Source of the DNA: Agarophyton chilense
Taxonomy: Eukaryota; Rhodophyta; Florideophyceae; Gracilariales; Gracilariaceae
NCBI GenBank assembly: GCA_030374765.1
Contig: JARGXX010000003.1
Location: 744,001 to 808,000, forward strand
DNA length: 64,000 nt
Direction of reading: 5' to 3'
In this document: piece by piece, positions 39,700 to 51,539 of the stretch
How positions within the stretch are numbered: position 1 is the first letter of the stretch
How the letters are laid out: every line of letters begins with the position of its first letter
Notes under the pieces: generated by a model
Databases searched by the model: none
The model's input: the letters and a program-made list of their open reading frames with translations, nothing else
Told to the model about the DNA's origin: nothing
Translations under genes and position numbers: made by a program

Positions 39700-40765
39700 T
39701 GCCATTCGGAGGTATGGGTTGGTGAATTCTGTAACAAGGTAAGCCACTGAAGTTCTTGGTTTCGTTTGCGGTGCGATAGAATCCAATCTACCGAAAAAGC
39801 GATTGCGAGTCCAAAGTCCCCACAGAATACACTGATGTTGATGGATGGATTGATATAAGCGAGTATTGCTGGACTTGGTACGGATTTGTGAAAGATAAAT
39901 TAACGAGGGGATGAATATTAATATGCGAAGGCAATTCCAGTCGTAACTCGTTCTTCCCGATACATTCAGTAACAATAAAAGGACCAAAATACCGGCTGGA
40001 TAACTTATCTTTTGGCTGCGTCTTTTAGTAGTGGTCCTTAAATATTTTTCGTGATAACAGAAGCCGATCTCCAATACCATACGGAGGTGTGCGGTTTCTT
40101 TCTGATGCCTCCCTCTTTTGCTTAGTTTATAAAAGTTGATGAGAAAACTGGGCATCTTCTAAGGCTGCCTTCAACTGTGTGCACATAACTCTTCAATTGA
40201 CTCAATATCACTCTGCGCCGTACTGAGAAAGCCAATTGATGCTTTTAGTTTCCAATCCAAATCAACTTCAAACGGGGACATGCCAAGATCGTCAGACACA
40301 GAAGAGTAATAAGCGAATTCGGCAACTCCAAGCAACCTGTTCCAGTCATTCTGTTAGAAGTAGCAAAAGCATCTAATGCAGTTCTCAATAATACGATTCA
40401 TTACCTCTGATGCACCATCGGTCTGTGGATGACGCGCTGTGGACATTTGCAACTTGATTCCGCACAGATTTATAAGATTCTTCCAAAATTTTGACACAAA
40501 CTTCGGATCTTCGTCTGAAATGATGGCATCCGGTAGACCATGTTGCGGGAAAATTTTATTGAAGAAGGCTATAGCAACATCTGTTCCATCATCTGTCTGC
40601 TTCGGATGCAGAAATCAAACTTTGCGTGATAAACGATCAACAAAAGTAGTGATTCATCGTATCTCCCTGTTTTCATTGGTAGAATTACAATAAAATCTGC
40701 GCCAATCAAGCCCCACCGACGAGTTGGAACCGGTAGTGGCGTAGGCTCCCCCAATAATTTGTGGT
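39700..40765 (-). pseudogene. Integrase core and C-terminus of element A
   Basis: From right to left the minus strand reads PTPLPVPTRRWGLIGADFIV (first catalytic Asp), then after a frame change IISDEDPKFVSKFWKNL and MSTARHPQTDGASEVMNRII (second Asp and the HPQTDG motif), then SPFEVDLDWKLKASIGF, and further left a C-terminal part RYFGPFIVTECIGKNELRLELP. Frames change several times and stops occur (for example within CFCYF-stop-QNDWNRLLG). Confidence 0.85.
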
Positions 40766-40769
40766 ATTC

Positions 40770-41522
40770 CACTGAAGGCTGTAAAGGTCTCGGTGCAGTG
40801 GGTATTTACAAAAATAACCGCGAGGAGCGGGTATCGCATTGCGAGCGACGATTCTTAGATAAGAAGTAAGTGTGCGGAAAGCGGCCAGGTGTGCCTGAAA
40901 AATGGGGGAAATACGTGTATTAACGAGGCGGATGTCCAGATGCGGCGGTACGTAATGCACACGAGATCGGCTCGACAACCCTTGTTACAACACAAATAAC
41001 CAGGTGACAGTAGAGAAAACAAAACACACACACACAGAAAGCTGTAGGGAAAAGGCGGTAAACGCGCAACAGTAGAGGGTATCCTCGGAACAAGAGCTAT
41101 AGCTCAGAACGGTTATGAACTGATGCTATAGGTGCCCGTTTGTGGTAAATTACTTTAGGATTTCTCGGACTCACCAAGATGGTGTTTAGGTTCGTTGGTG
41201 GTTGTTGGTTGGCCTTCGCCGTCCTCACCTGGGCCTTGCGCCCTTTAATGTGCCAAGAGGCAAAGCAAGTACTGTACAGTAAGGCATACAAGTGGCGTTC
41301 CACTACCTAATTATCTAAATAATAACAAATAAAATATTTGGTGATGGCACCTTACTGTGTACACTAAATGCAGTACTTCTTAATTAAATTTCTCCTGTCC
41401 CAATCTTTCCATGAATTAATTCTTCTCATAACTTCTCTTTATCGAGTATAGCCCGAGCAATAGCTTATGAATGCCGTATCGCGACTTCGTAGTATTTCGA
41501 TCGGTCGAACTATGGTGCATCC
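40770..41522. other. Probable nested insertion inside integrase gene of element A
   Basis: The integrase zinc-binding part (CHTCQVKKDHHGQL) ends near 41525 and the core resumes near 40765, where the family normally has fewer than about 15 residues between them. The roughly 750 bp in between have no retroelement similarity and include an ACACACACAC run. GGTGCA occurs near both borders (about 40793 and 41516), which may be chance. Confidence 0.4.
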
Positions 41523-41674
41523 AGAATGCTACAGAGTTGTCCGTGGTGGTCCTTCTTTACCTGGCACGTATGGCACCCAGCATAATAGAGCCTAACATCC
41601 TTCGCTTTATGACGCCAATGGAATGAGGACAGTCGTCCTAACGTTTTTGTATAGGCGAAGTGGCCACCAACCTT
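41523..41674 (-). pseudogene. Integrase zinc-binding region of element A
   Basis: The minus strand reads LGRLSSFHWRHKAKDVRLYY followed by AGCHTCQVKKDHHGQL, the CxxC half of the HHCC domain. It directly follows the RNase H segment. Confidence 0.75.
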
Positions 41675-42547
41675 TTAACCGTGTGCCAAATCCAGGACAA
41701 CCCGCCGTCTCCTACTAGGAACACAAATTTTTTCCTTATACTTGAGTTTCCAACCATCTAACGTAAAGGAAGGAAGTAGGCTTTCCACACGTTTCCATTG
41801 GTTCTCACTTTCTGGTGGGATACCCTGTAGAGCAAGGAGAATCAGCCCAAATATCTGATCAGAACTGTAGTCCCCAATGATGTCTTTCATGTCGTTCACG
41901 TCGAAAACATCACACGAAATGTTGCTCACTGTTGGCCTATGCGGGATATGGGACAAAGCGTCTCCAAGGACATGAATTCTTCCTGGTAGTAAGCTCACTT
42001 CTCTGATGTTGAATGAGGCCAGTACTTCAAGCCACCGGGCTTCCCGTCTATTAACATTCTTCTTTGTCAGTAAATTCTTCACAACCTGATTATCAGTTAA
42101 AACATCGTAGCTGCTACCTTCCAGATAACATCGGAAACGCTGCAGAGCGAATACTAAGCCAAGTAGTTCCCTCTCATGGGCAGTGTAGTTCTGTTCCGCA
42201 GCACTCAGCTTTCTGGATATATACGCAATAACATGATCTCTATGAGTATTATCAAGCTGTGATAGTGTCGCTCCAATTGCCGTTTGAGAGGCGTCGGTGT
42301 GCACCCGGAAAGGCTTTTCCCAATGAGGTGGTTGCAGAATTGGTGTCGAGGTCAGTGCAATCTTCAAATCATTGAAAGCCTTGAGTGCATTCTCATTCCA
42401 GTGGTTAAGACTTTTGTTATTCTGAATTAGGGATGTGAGAGGAGCAGCACACTCTGAAAAGTCCTTAATAAAGCGCCTGAAAATTTTTACCAGACCCAGA
42501 AAGCTTCGCAATTCCGTCAGTGTGTGCGGCTTTGGCCAATTTCCCAC
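41675..42547 (-). pseudogene. RT connection and RNase H segment of element A
   Basis: 290 residues open. TELRSFLGLVKIFRRFIKDF is the usual RT-connection start. RNase H follows: FRVHTDASQTAIGATLSQ (first Asp), AHERELLGLVFALQRFRCYL (Glu), YDVLTDNQVVKNLL (Asp) and LPGRIHVLGDALSHIP. All expected acidic residues are present, but the segment is separated from RT by a frame change near 42548-42665. Confidence 0.9.
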
Positions 42548-42665
42548 AATTTCAATTTTTAGCAGGGTTCACCCTCAACCCTTCATGCCCAACAAGAAGC
42601 CCTAGAAATTCCGTTTCCTGATTCATAAACTGACACTTATTTGGAGAGACATATAGTCCATGTTC

Positions 42666-43514
42666 CTATGATCGTCGCAACACCAAGCGGACATTCTCCA
42701 AATGTTGTTCTCTTGTCACACTGTATATAAGAAGATCATCAATGTACACAACAAAAAATTCATACATAACTTTTTTCATGAGCGTCTGAAATGTGGCAGG
42801 TGCATTGCAAAGGCCCATAGGCATCACAAGGTATTCAAATTGCCCATTCTTTGTGTTAAAGGCAGTCTTCTCAACATCGGAAGGCTTCATGCGTATTGGA
42901 TGGAAACCAGTTTTCAAGTCAAGCTCGTAGAAGTACCTCGCACGTCCCAACCGATCAAACATTTCATCGCACCTGGGTATTGGTGCATTATTCTTCTTTT
43001 TTATTCGGTTCAATGTCCGATAGTCCACTACGCCACGGAGAGCTCGCCCCGGCTCCTTGACAAAGAATAGAGGTGATCCGTAAGGTGATTTGCTATGTCT
43101 TATCTTTCCAATTCGCAGACAAGACTCCACGTAATCCTTGGCGGCCAGTAGTTCTGTTCGAGAGAGTTGGTAAAGAGACCGATGGCGAGGAGGGTAAGTA
43201 GGGTCGATGTCAATCGCATGGTCAACTTCACGACTTGGCGGTTGTCCAGATAGAATGTGAGCACGAAAAATGTCCTCAACCTCATGAAGCAAGCCCTTCA
43301 TTTGATTGTCGGGATGGTCCAGGAACTGTGCCTTTGCTGTTCTAGGTTGCCTCTTGTCAGTATTTTCGGATTCCTTTATAACTGTCACACGGTATATCAT
43401 GGCTTTGTCCCTGTTGCCAGAAATCGTTTTGGGAAACTCTTTGATACCCATATTCATGACTTGTAGTTCATGATCTCTGGGTACCCATTTGGGCCTCAGA
43501 ATACAGCCATCCAC
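42666..43514 (-). pseudogene. Reverse transcriptase segment of element A
   Basis: 282 residues. Clear RT blocks: SREVDHAIDIDPTYPPRHRS, RHSKSPYGSPLFFVKEPG, ALRGVVDYRTLN, FYELDLKTGFHPIRM, EYLVMPMGLCNAPATFQ and the catalytic VVYIDDLLIYS, intact. A single TAG at 43549-43551 separates it from the protease segment in the same frame, so protease and RT were once continuous. Confidence 0.92.
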
Positions 43515-43553
43515 ATTAATTGTTCGAGCCAGATAATCTGTATCCGGGTTATG

Positions 43554-43913
43554 CTACATATGCCAAGGCATACCAAGTAGAACGTCGTATCTACTTTCAG
43601 CTACGATCCATGGCGACGCGTATGTGTGCTCTCCGATCTGAACCGACGCGGTAACCATAGAATTGCTCATTTCCACAGAATCTTCCTTCGAATGGTTAAT
43701 AAGCATACACGTTGGCTTCTTATCGAGCATTTCTCTGTGTAGCGAGACAAATGCTTTTGATAAAACGTTTGTGTTACATCCATCATCTTTCAAGATCGAT
43801 ACTGGTATCCCCTCCAATGTTCCCTTCAATACCATCAATGGTTTACATGGCACAGAACAGTGTCCAGTGTAGTATTCTACTTCTTCGGCGTTCCGATGGT
43901 TTCTTTGTCGCAA
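43554..43913 (-). pseudogene. Aspartic protease segment of element A
   Basis: 119 residues with a retropepsin pattern: LEGIPVSILKDDGCNTNVLS (family D[ST]GA, here DDGC) and later YDVLLGMPWHM, the usual end of gypsy proteases. The second residue of the catalytic triplet is changed from Ser/Thr to Asp. Confidence 0.8.
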
Positions 43914-44614
43914 AGTCGCGTTTGGAACTCATTACTGAGTGGCCTGGTCAGTGCTAGGATAAGAAGCGACACACCGCGTAGGATGCAAGGAGGCAGGGTA
44001 CATTGTTGGAACACGTGGTATCACGAGTGGAGTGGCTTGCAACGGCGCATGTAGTGGCGAACCACGTGGCCGGTTTTACTACCCTTTGTAGCTAAACGTC
44101 CATTAGGGACCATACCCATACAGTGGTTTGGCTAAGTGGCTGACCACTGGGTCTTATTTACGTATTATTTGGGCACTCACCCTGGCACACAGTATATAGT
44201 TTACCAGAGGTGAGCGCCGACTCCAAGTAAAGGAGACAACATGGGCATCATGACTATTCTGTTCCTCTCTTAGGATTCCTTAACCGGAGATCCGGACGAG
44301 CTATAATAGATAGTCAGCCCCCAACCACTTCACGAGCCGTCTCGTACCTACGTTCCATCAACGTTTTACAGTTGCACTGTTCACCCTCGCTGGCGAGTAG
44401 TGGCCTTACACCCCACTTCCAGCTCGCTGGTGTTGTAGCTCTACCACCCCTTTTCTTTCGCCGCAAGCAACCCATCGGCAGTCCGAACGCTGTCGCAGGT
44501 GTCTGCTCTCTCTGTTAGAGCGGATACTACATCCAGAACCGACCTGGCTCTGAATGAACACATTTTGAATTTTATAAGGTTCTTTCGACCGGTGTTTACT
44601 TCCTAAAGAACCTC
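43914..44614. other. Gag-pol junction of element A, degenerate
   Basis: About 700 bp between gag and protease with no long frame or recognised motif. It is probably decayed gag/pol spacer or a further insertion. Confidence 0.4.
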
Positions 44615-45451
44615 TTAGTTTTCCGCATTATCTAAATCCTCCTGCAGAACATTAGGCCCGACCGCCACATTAGTAATATTTCCATTCTGGTTCCCATCGT
44701 CACGGCGGTGTTTGTAGAGACGACATCCCGGCTTATGACAGGTAAAGGATGCGTTGTTCTTTATGTCTTCCAGGCGCTGTTTAGATTTAAAACGAGAGCG
44801 ACCTTCTGCATTTCCAATCTCCATCAAAGCGGAAGGTGCCTCGTCCCTTGCAGGAGTGACCTGATCTTCATACGATGATCCCATGAATGCTGCCTCCACT
44901 CGCATAGCTATTTTCGTTGCTTCTTCAAAGTCATAGCAATTTGTTTTTCTTACTTCAAATTGCAATTTCGCCTTCAAGCTGCTTACAAACTTATCCCACT
45001 TCTCTCTAGCACCAATATCCCGAATGGTAAGAACAATTTTGCGAAAGTCCGACAAGTAGCATGAACCAGATGACTTCTGCTTTAAATTGGGTAACATATC
45101 TCTGGCCCTTCTCTCATGGTTCTCAGGAACAAATTCCTTCTGAGTTGCAGTTACAGACTGCGCCCAAGATTTCGGTTTGTTTGGATTATTCAACATTGTA
45201 TGCCACCATATAGCTGGAGTACTAGTCAACAGAGTTGAGGGAAACGTAATCTTGTTTTCATCGGTAAGACTGAATTGGTTTCCAAGCTGTACAAGGTTGA
45301 AATACTGTTCAACTTTATAAATCCAAGTGTAAACTATCAAATAGACACGGTCTCCTGGTTTGTTCGGCTTGAGTTTAATCGACACAGCAACATTCCTACG
45401 ATCATTTTCATCAGTTGTAAGGTTCTGAAAACTGTCGTTATCGTTATTCAT
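44615..45451 (-). pseudogene. Gag segment of element A
   Basis: 278 residues, beginning 26 bp inside the 5' LTR edge (MNNDNDSFQNLTTDENDRRN). The retrotransposon gag core is visible (WIYKVEQYFNLVQLGNQFSL, then PAIWWHTMLNN), ending with a partial zinc-binding tail (FTCHKPGCRLYKHR). The frame is open throughout, but downstream pol is broken. Confidence 0.85.
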
Positions 45452-45477
45452 GGATCCTTTGAAGCGATCCTTACCAA

Positions 45478-45836
45478 TGAAACAAAAACAATTAACGATG
45501 TATTTGTTTTACGGCTTGCGGTTCGATATCTCGGCACTATTGAGCGGAGGTCTGCCAGAGACATCTATTTGAGGGCTGAATCCCGGTGTCGGCACAGTTT
45601 CTGCGTTGATTCCAGCCCCTAGTGGGCGAAAGCTCTCTCCTCAAATGGCGGGAGAGCGCAGGTTCAAATAATGCTGTAAAAATCATGTAGAATTCCGCAT
45701 CGGCCGCGCAACTTCTTGCGTTCGTACCCCCTACATACCAGCCGCAGGAGGCAAGGTTTGCATTTATGCACTCTCTTTGATACGTTCCAAATATCGCCTC
45801 CACTAGCTGTAGGCTCATACTGCAACGTAGGTTGCA
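45478..45836 (-). repeat. 5' LTR of element A
   Basis: 359 bp, TGAAACAAA to GTTGCA on the plus strand, matching 39205-39561. Its outer end is followed by the GTACC duplication. Confidence 0.92.
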
Positions 45837-45841
45837 GTACC
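45837..45841. repeat. Right target site duplication GTACC
   Basis: Identical to the five bases before the left LTR (39200-39204). Confidence 0.88.
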
Positions 45842-46269
45842 TCTGCCCTTGTTAGACCAACTCTCGATCTCTTTGCTTCATTCTCTTCGTCTCATTAGGA
45901 CAAAGAGATTGAATCTAAAAATGCGTAACTTTCAAACAAACTGTCTATACGACAAATATAAATATAGATCTTTTTCGTTCATTTTATGACCATCGTTCTC
46001 ATTTCATAGAACCCCAGTCCTATCACACTCAATCTCAAGACTACCTGACACTAAATAATACTTTCTATGGCTCTGTCGATGATACGACAGGCAATTTGCC
46101 AAAAACGAAAGTATGAAACCACAACAAAGCAACGGCGTATGTAACAGCTTTCAAAAGTATGGTCAGATAGAAAGAACAGAAGCGCTCTTTTGGGTACATT
46201 AGTAAGCATATAAATCTGCTCATGAGGCTTTTATATATTTTGAAGAATCTTTTCGATGCCAAAGATTAG

Positions 46270-47682
46270 AAGGGCATTATGTATCATCCCTCTTACCCGC
46301 TGTATTTTACCGTTAAACGGTTGACCGTTCTAACTGCTTTCAAAGAGAAACTGATTGTAATTCGTGTGTTTCAAGCTGCCGAGCGCGAATTTGCATTAGA
46401 TATCGATGTATGAACGTATCTAGTGCCACTAAAAGTGGCAGATGGAAAGAAAGATTAGAAAGCTGGGTTTATATCAGACTAAACGGTCTGCTCTTTTAGA
46501 GCAAGAAATTATGAGCTTTTGTTCAAGACCCATTATTCGAAAGACAACGCAAAGATAAGGGGAAAACCATCATCAGTTAAAGACGTTATTTGAACTAGTG
46601 AAGAAACTAGGAGCTGAGCATCCAGGGCTACTTAATGATCCAAAGCGAATATGAAATAACTAAATGGCAATCGACACCACCTGGGACAAAGCAACCAAAT
46701 CGTATGGATCCGCATCTCTCAAACATAGTGGGTGTAAAGGCGTGCACAAATTCCAAGGCGTACATAAACACATCACCGCTGTAGTGGTCTGATCTGCATC
46801 AGGATTGAAAATGCCCCCGTTCTTTATAGTATCTAGGAAGAGATTAATGTCTGTCTGTCTTGCACCACTTCCTCCCATAGACGAGAAAAGCAGATGTTTA
46901 TGCAAACCGTTCGTAAGGTTTCACTGGATGCCGAAGGATGTTGTTGTCACTGTTTTAGACAATAGGTCAATGACAAGTCAAATATTGAAATGTTTCATGA
47001 ATCATGTCAATGCGTTCGTTTGAAGACACATTCCAAAACCGCAGTCATACTTACTGACCATGAACGTTCATTCTTCGAGAAAAGGTATCTACTAGGTAAT
47101 GGAAATCGAAAGAAATGAATGCATTCTAGTCGTGAAACTAACAAACGCCACCCACATTTTGCTGACTTTTGAATGGAATATTGAAAGCCCTTTAAACAAT
47201 CCTTACGATTGATACGAGATGAATTTTACAGGTATGCAATTCCTGAAAGCCGTACGCCGCAGTTCAATCTTGCCTATGTCGTACATGCGCTTCATACGAT
47301 CACACAACCAGAAACCAAGTCAGCCTTCGAAGCTACCGGGTTGCTTCGGTACTTATCACAGAATGCAGATCGTTTCAAAACGGTTGCCTTAGAATATAGG
47401 GATCTTTCGGAGTATAAGACGGTCGTCGAGATGATGAAAGAGCGTAGAGAGAAAGCCCAGCACGCGGCCGTGGAGTCCAACCGCACAGATGTGGAGCAGC
47501 TAACCAAAGAGATGGCTTTGGGATCCGTAATGCGTACATTGTTCCAGAATTACTGGAACACACGTTTATGGAATTTCAGCAGGGTTTGCACTCTGTATTT
47601 CACAGATGGCGTTGAAAACCATAATTGCGCATTAGGGAAAATAATCGTTGTTGTACTTTTATTGGTTATAATGCTGCTTTAA
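46270..47682 (+). pseudogene. Pogo/jerky-like DDE_1 transposase pseudogene
   Basis: Decayed plus-strand coding. Near 46315-46400 the frame KEKLIVIRVFQAAEREFALD resembles the Psq-type helix-turn-helix start. Near 46935 VVVTVLDNRSMTSQILKCF matches the LDNHxxH block, with Asn kept and His lost. After 47115 LTNATHILLTFEWNIES matches the THxLQPLD block with the Asp lost. The tail 47209-47682 is an open 157-residue segment (LIRDEFYRYAIPESRTPQFN, then ETKSAFEATGLLRYLSQNADR), the usual end of this family. Stops and frame changes occur throughout the first two thirds. Confidence 0.65.
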
Positions 47683-50163
47683 ACGCTGTTAGCAGCGATT
47701 AGAGTAGCCTAGAAGCCCATAGTACTAAACATCGAGTAGGAATACGTTTCAGCTCCATTTTGGAGGTTCTACATCTCTATAAAAAGCGCTCTGATGTCTC
47801 CAAGTTCTCTCTCGAACGACTTTAATCAATAATTGACATCCTAAAACAATATTTTCCTTTGGCTTCAAGCCCTTCAAATTTCCCGAAAAGTGAGGCGTTT
47901 GCCGCCTGGGGTCCAGTGAGGCGAGTGTCGCTGGGAGAGCAACCCCATGCAATATAAAAATCTGTGAGGAGTTTACCGCAGTACAGGGGTCCATTGAGGC
48001 GTTAGCCGCTGAGCGGAGCCCCCCCTGTCGGCCCACTATACCGGTTGAAGCGCACTTGGCGTGGATGGAAGACGGTCTGTGTGTACCAACGATACTGGGT
48101 CTGTCTAGAGAGCCCACACAGAGTGAAAAGCCTGTGACGATCTTAAATACTTGGTGGCGATCTGGGAACTAGTACTGAATGGGAAGCCGCCGCAATTGGT
48201 GCCCAGTATCCCTTTCCGCAAAAGGCCAGCGTCGGGTATACAGTGAAAACATATCCTTTTGTTATTACCTCTTCTCGGGAAGCCTTGTAGGGATTTTACA
48301 CGCCTGATTCTGGTTTACGCGGAAGTGGAAAGGCTGAAGAAATCGTTACAAATCTGAAGTTTCTGACCGGAAGCGAGGGCGTCTGACCACTAGTGACAAT
48401 TGAAATAATTCATTGGTTGCGTTGGTTTGAGAATATCAAGAAGAAGAAGTATATATCGGAATACTTTTATCTTATTTCATCTACCTGGTCCATTCAGGAA
48501 TGCAAAAGGCTTATTATCGCCGAAGTTTACTTTAAAGTCTGGCCCACAGCGTCACCCCCAAAGATGGCGCCCGCAATGGGGAAACAGGCAGTTCAAAGTA
48601 GGAGAGAAGCGGAGCAACTCTTCCGTGTGAAAAAGCGTCTAATAAAACAGTCAAGTGCTTTTCAGGGTCTTGTAAGTAAGGCTGTTATGAGGGGGGTAAG
48701 AAAGAGTAAGCGCAAAGAGGTCTCCAGGATACCAATGGATCGAAAAGCCGCCAAAATAGAGGCAATTAGTATAGCATCAGAGATTGTTGCTGGGCTAGTT
48801 GGGGCTTCCGTTGGGCTGCTGACGATTTCATAGATAGTCCTGTAGTGGCTTTGCGTTGACGGTTGGGTCGCTGAGCGAGTACGACCTGTGGAGAAGGCAG
48901 TTTTTGTCATGAAAGCCCACGCGCTAGAACCTGGGAGGAAAATCTCGCACGACATCGATTGAAGCCCTTTCAGAACACAAAAAAACTTAGTTTTGGAGAT
49001 AAAATGGTGTCTGTGAAAACATGTTCATACGTCATAAGTAGCTTTTTTTAAGTCAAAGTACTTTGAGAATAGAGAAACCGTTTTGCTGCTCGATGGTATT
49101 AAATGTCGTCTATTAAGCATAGACCTTAATTATTCATTCCCATTGTTTCTATTTTGCTCGCAAATTCTTCCATGTTTTTTCCCGCGAGTTCCATATTCCA
49201 GCACATATCGAGCCCCACATTGCCTTATATGCCAATTTTTGCTTGGGCACGAGGCAGTACTTTTGCTCTTCTAATAAAATACACTGATTCTTTAGGTTGT
49301 ATCAGCTTCTCGACAGTCCTGATCGTGTTTTCTACGCTCGAGACTCACCCCTAAATCAATTAGAACTTTAAATCGTACAACTGCGTCTTCTTCGAAATGT
49401 GTTCTTCGATGTTTTGCCACGTCCTTCTTTGGGTCCTCAATCTCCAATGATGGATTTTATCTCGCTAAGAGCCCTTTTGATTTAGGGTTGGGTTCGGGTT
49501 GAGTTCCCCTTGAGATTTTAAGTATTTTTTAGGGTTACTATTTTTTATGAAACGGAAGGACACTCACAGATTGTAATGGTTTTTCGTAGGGCTCGTGGGG
49601 CTCGGGAATATTGACGGGGAATCGAAGCATTTGGTATATTCCTACAGTAGAAAAAATCGGTATTATGTTCGCAACCAGGTCTACGTTGGAAAACGAATAG
49701 AGCACAAATTCACATTTTATGGAAAGAGAGCAGCGATATTCATCTTATTTGCGAGAAAATTGCGATATTGAAAAAAGGACTGTGGGAGGGGTTACCTCAG
49801 AGCCCTCCAGGACTGAGAAGCGGATAGCAGCAAAACGGCATGCAAATATATGCTGAAAAGAGGTCAACATGCTCACAGCCCAACGGCAATAATTCACAAT
49901 CATATTTGCAAAGATCTCCCCTCTCTTCTCTCCCTTTCATCCCGTCTTTCTTTTCGCTTATGCATTTCGTATACTGCATCAAAATGACGTCTTACCAAAC
50001 TTCTGCTGATGTTTTTACAAGCTGTTTTACCCTTGCCCCTTCGAAGGAGCCTTTCCCTACGGTCTCTCCGGCAGAAATATTCCCGACTAACCAAGGATCC
50101 GTACCGGTATCGCTATCTGTCGATGTTGCTCTACCGCATTCAGTAGTAACATCTATAAGAGGG
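47683..50163. other. 2.5-kb AT-rich region without recognised gene
   Basis: The longest frame (48393-48833, +, 146 residues) is Lys/Arg-rich (KQAVQSRREAEQLFRVKKRL) with a short hydrophobic end, and I do not recognise it. A GC-rich patch with four related small hairpin units lies at 47891-48012. The rest, including 49000-50160, shows nothing identifiable. Confidence 0.35.
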
Positions 50164-50437
50164 TAGGTGCGCCTCCTGTGTGAGCCAAGGTGAATCAACG
50201 GACGGAGGCACCTCTGATTTCAAATACGTTAGAATCTGGATTGAGCGGTCGTGAACATATCCCGAGTATTGCGTCACCATTATGAGTCATCGTATTGTAA
50301 TTGTTGTGCTGGCTCATGCACTGACTCTCAGACGAAGGTGAGTTCCCATTGTCCGGGGGGGGGGGGCGGGGGGGGTGTTATTGTTGTTGGTATCTTTGTG
50401 TAAAAGAAAGTGTTGAAGTCGATACCACTTTCTACCA
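50164..50437 (+). repeat. 5' LTR of element B
   Basis: About 274 bp. It shares TGTGAGCCAAGGTGAA, CAACGGACGG and the end ACCACTTTCT with the right copy. It contains an internal stretch of about 90 bp missing from the right copy, and a long G run (50359-50379). Confidence 0.8.
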
Positions 50438-50576
50438 TTTAGTAGCATCGCTTCGGGTGAGGAATCAGGAAGAATGGCCTACACGAGAAGGCAGAAATCG
50501 TGAAACGAGGACCCTGCATCTGACGATGGTGCATAGCAAGGTCCCGGAGACCTGGAGACACGCGTGGAACAGTTGA

Positions 50577-51525
50577 TCCAGAAGTTCGACCAGCAAAAGG
50601 AGACGATCGCAGAACTGAGCGTCACGGCGCAGAGTAACCGCAGAACTCAGCAAAACTCGTCTGCGTCCAGCTCCGGATCTGCCTGCCCGCCCAGTTTCCG
50701 TACTTCTTTGGGGAGGGAGACCGATGTATCTCCACTAAATTAAATAGTTTCATCTACAATGTCAGGAAGGCAGGGGCTTTCTCTAACTTCGATGGTGGCA
50801 GAATGCACGCGTCAGCCGAGTTTTCTTTTACGGACTCAGCCGCTTCGAGATTGGAGAGAATCGAGAAAGAGGGCAACAAAACTAAGACGCTATATGAACT
50901 CCGTGATGCAATGACAAGGGAATTCGTACCACCGGATGAGACTGCAAGGGCCAAGATCGAGATCATGGACATCAAGATGAGGAATTTTATTGATGAACAT
51001 GGTAAGAGATTCAAGAAGCTGATCGAAATTACTCGCAACTCTCTGAAAGTGACATACGTGTGCTTCTTATGAGTGTGCCATCGGCGTACAAGGAGAAGTT
51101 CCACAAGAAATTTCCACGCAAGGATCCAAATGCGGACATTGTAATGTCAGATGTTTTCAAGTTCGCTCGCGATGTGGCCACCGCTGAACATTGGAGTGCA
51201 GAAGAGGAATCTCAATCCAGTGCGAAGCAGGCAGATGGGAAGACAAGAAACGGCTCTGGTGGGTCAGAAGGTTCAAGCATCACCGCCCATTGGAAGGGTA
51301 AGGACAAGAAACCCTCAAAGACCACTCCTTTGAGAGTTGGGGTTCTGTGCAGCCTGGATAGAAGCCTCTGTATTTTAAGACGAGGCTCTGCATGGATTGT
51401 GGCTGCAAAAGATGGAGGTACCCGGGCCAACCCTGCCTTTAGAAGAGGGCTGGCGAAAAACCTTTTCATGACCCAAAAAACTAGTAGCGCCGCTCCCCGA
51501 AGCGGAAGAATGGAGCGATGATAGG
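50577..51525 (+). pseudogene. Gag region of element B
   Basis: Broken gag. One segment (50803-51072) reads ELRDAMTREFVPPDETARAK and NFIDEHGKRFKKLIEITRNS. The next (51060-51521) reads SVPSAYKEKFHKKFPRKDPN and ATAEHWSAEEESQSS, a Lys/Ser-rich tail, and in a neighbouring frame a zinc-knuckle-like CMDCGCKRWRYPGQPC. Confidence 0.65.
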
Positions 51526-51539
51526 AAATTACCCCTCAA

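Larger units (their letters stand above)
39205..45836 (-). mobile_element. Old Ty3/gypsy LTR retrotransposon with both LTRs and TSD (element A)
   Basis: 6632 bp, read on the minus strand. LTRs of 357 and 359 bp begin TGAAACAAA and end GTTGCA on the plus strand, and 5-bp duplications GTACC flank the whole. Internal order from right to left is gag, protease, reverse transcriptase, RNase H, integrase, which is the Ty3/gypsy order. Reading frames are broken by stops and frame changes, and the two LTRs differ at many positions, so it is old and immobile. Just inside the 5' LTR the minus strand reads TTGGTAAGGATCGC, a possible primer binding site starting TGG; its tRNA is not identified. Confidence 0.93.

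Noticed and set aside
48393-48833. Plus-strand 146-codon frame in the AT-rich block
   Set aside because: No recognisable domain and the block is otherwise transposon debris; mentioned only as part of the region note.
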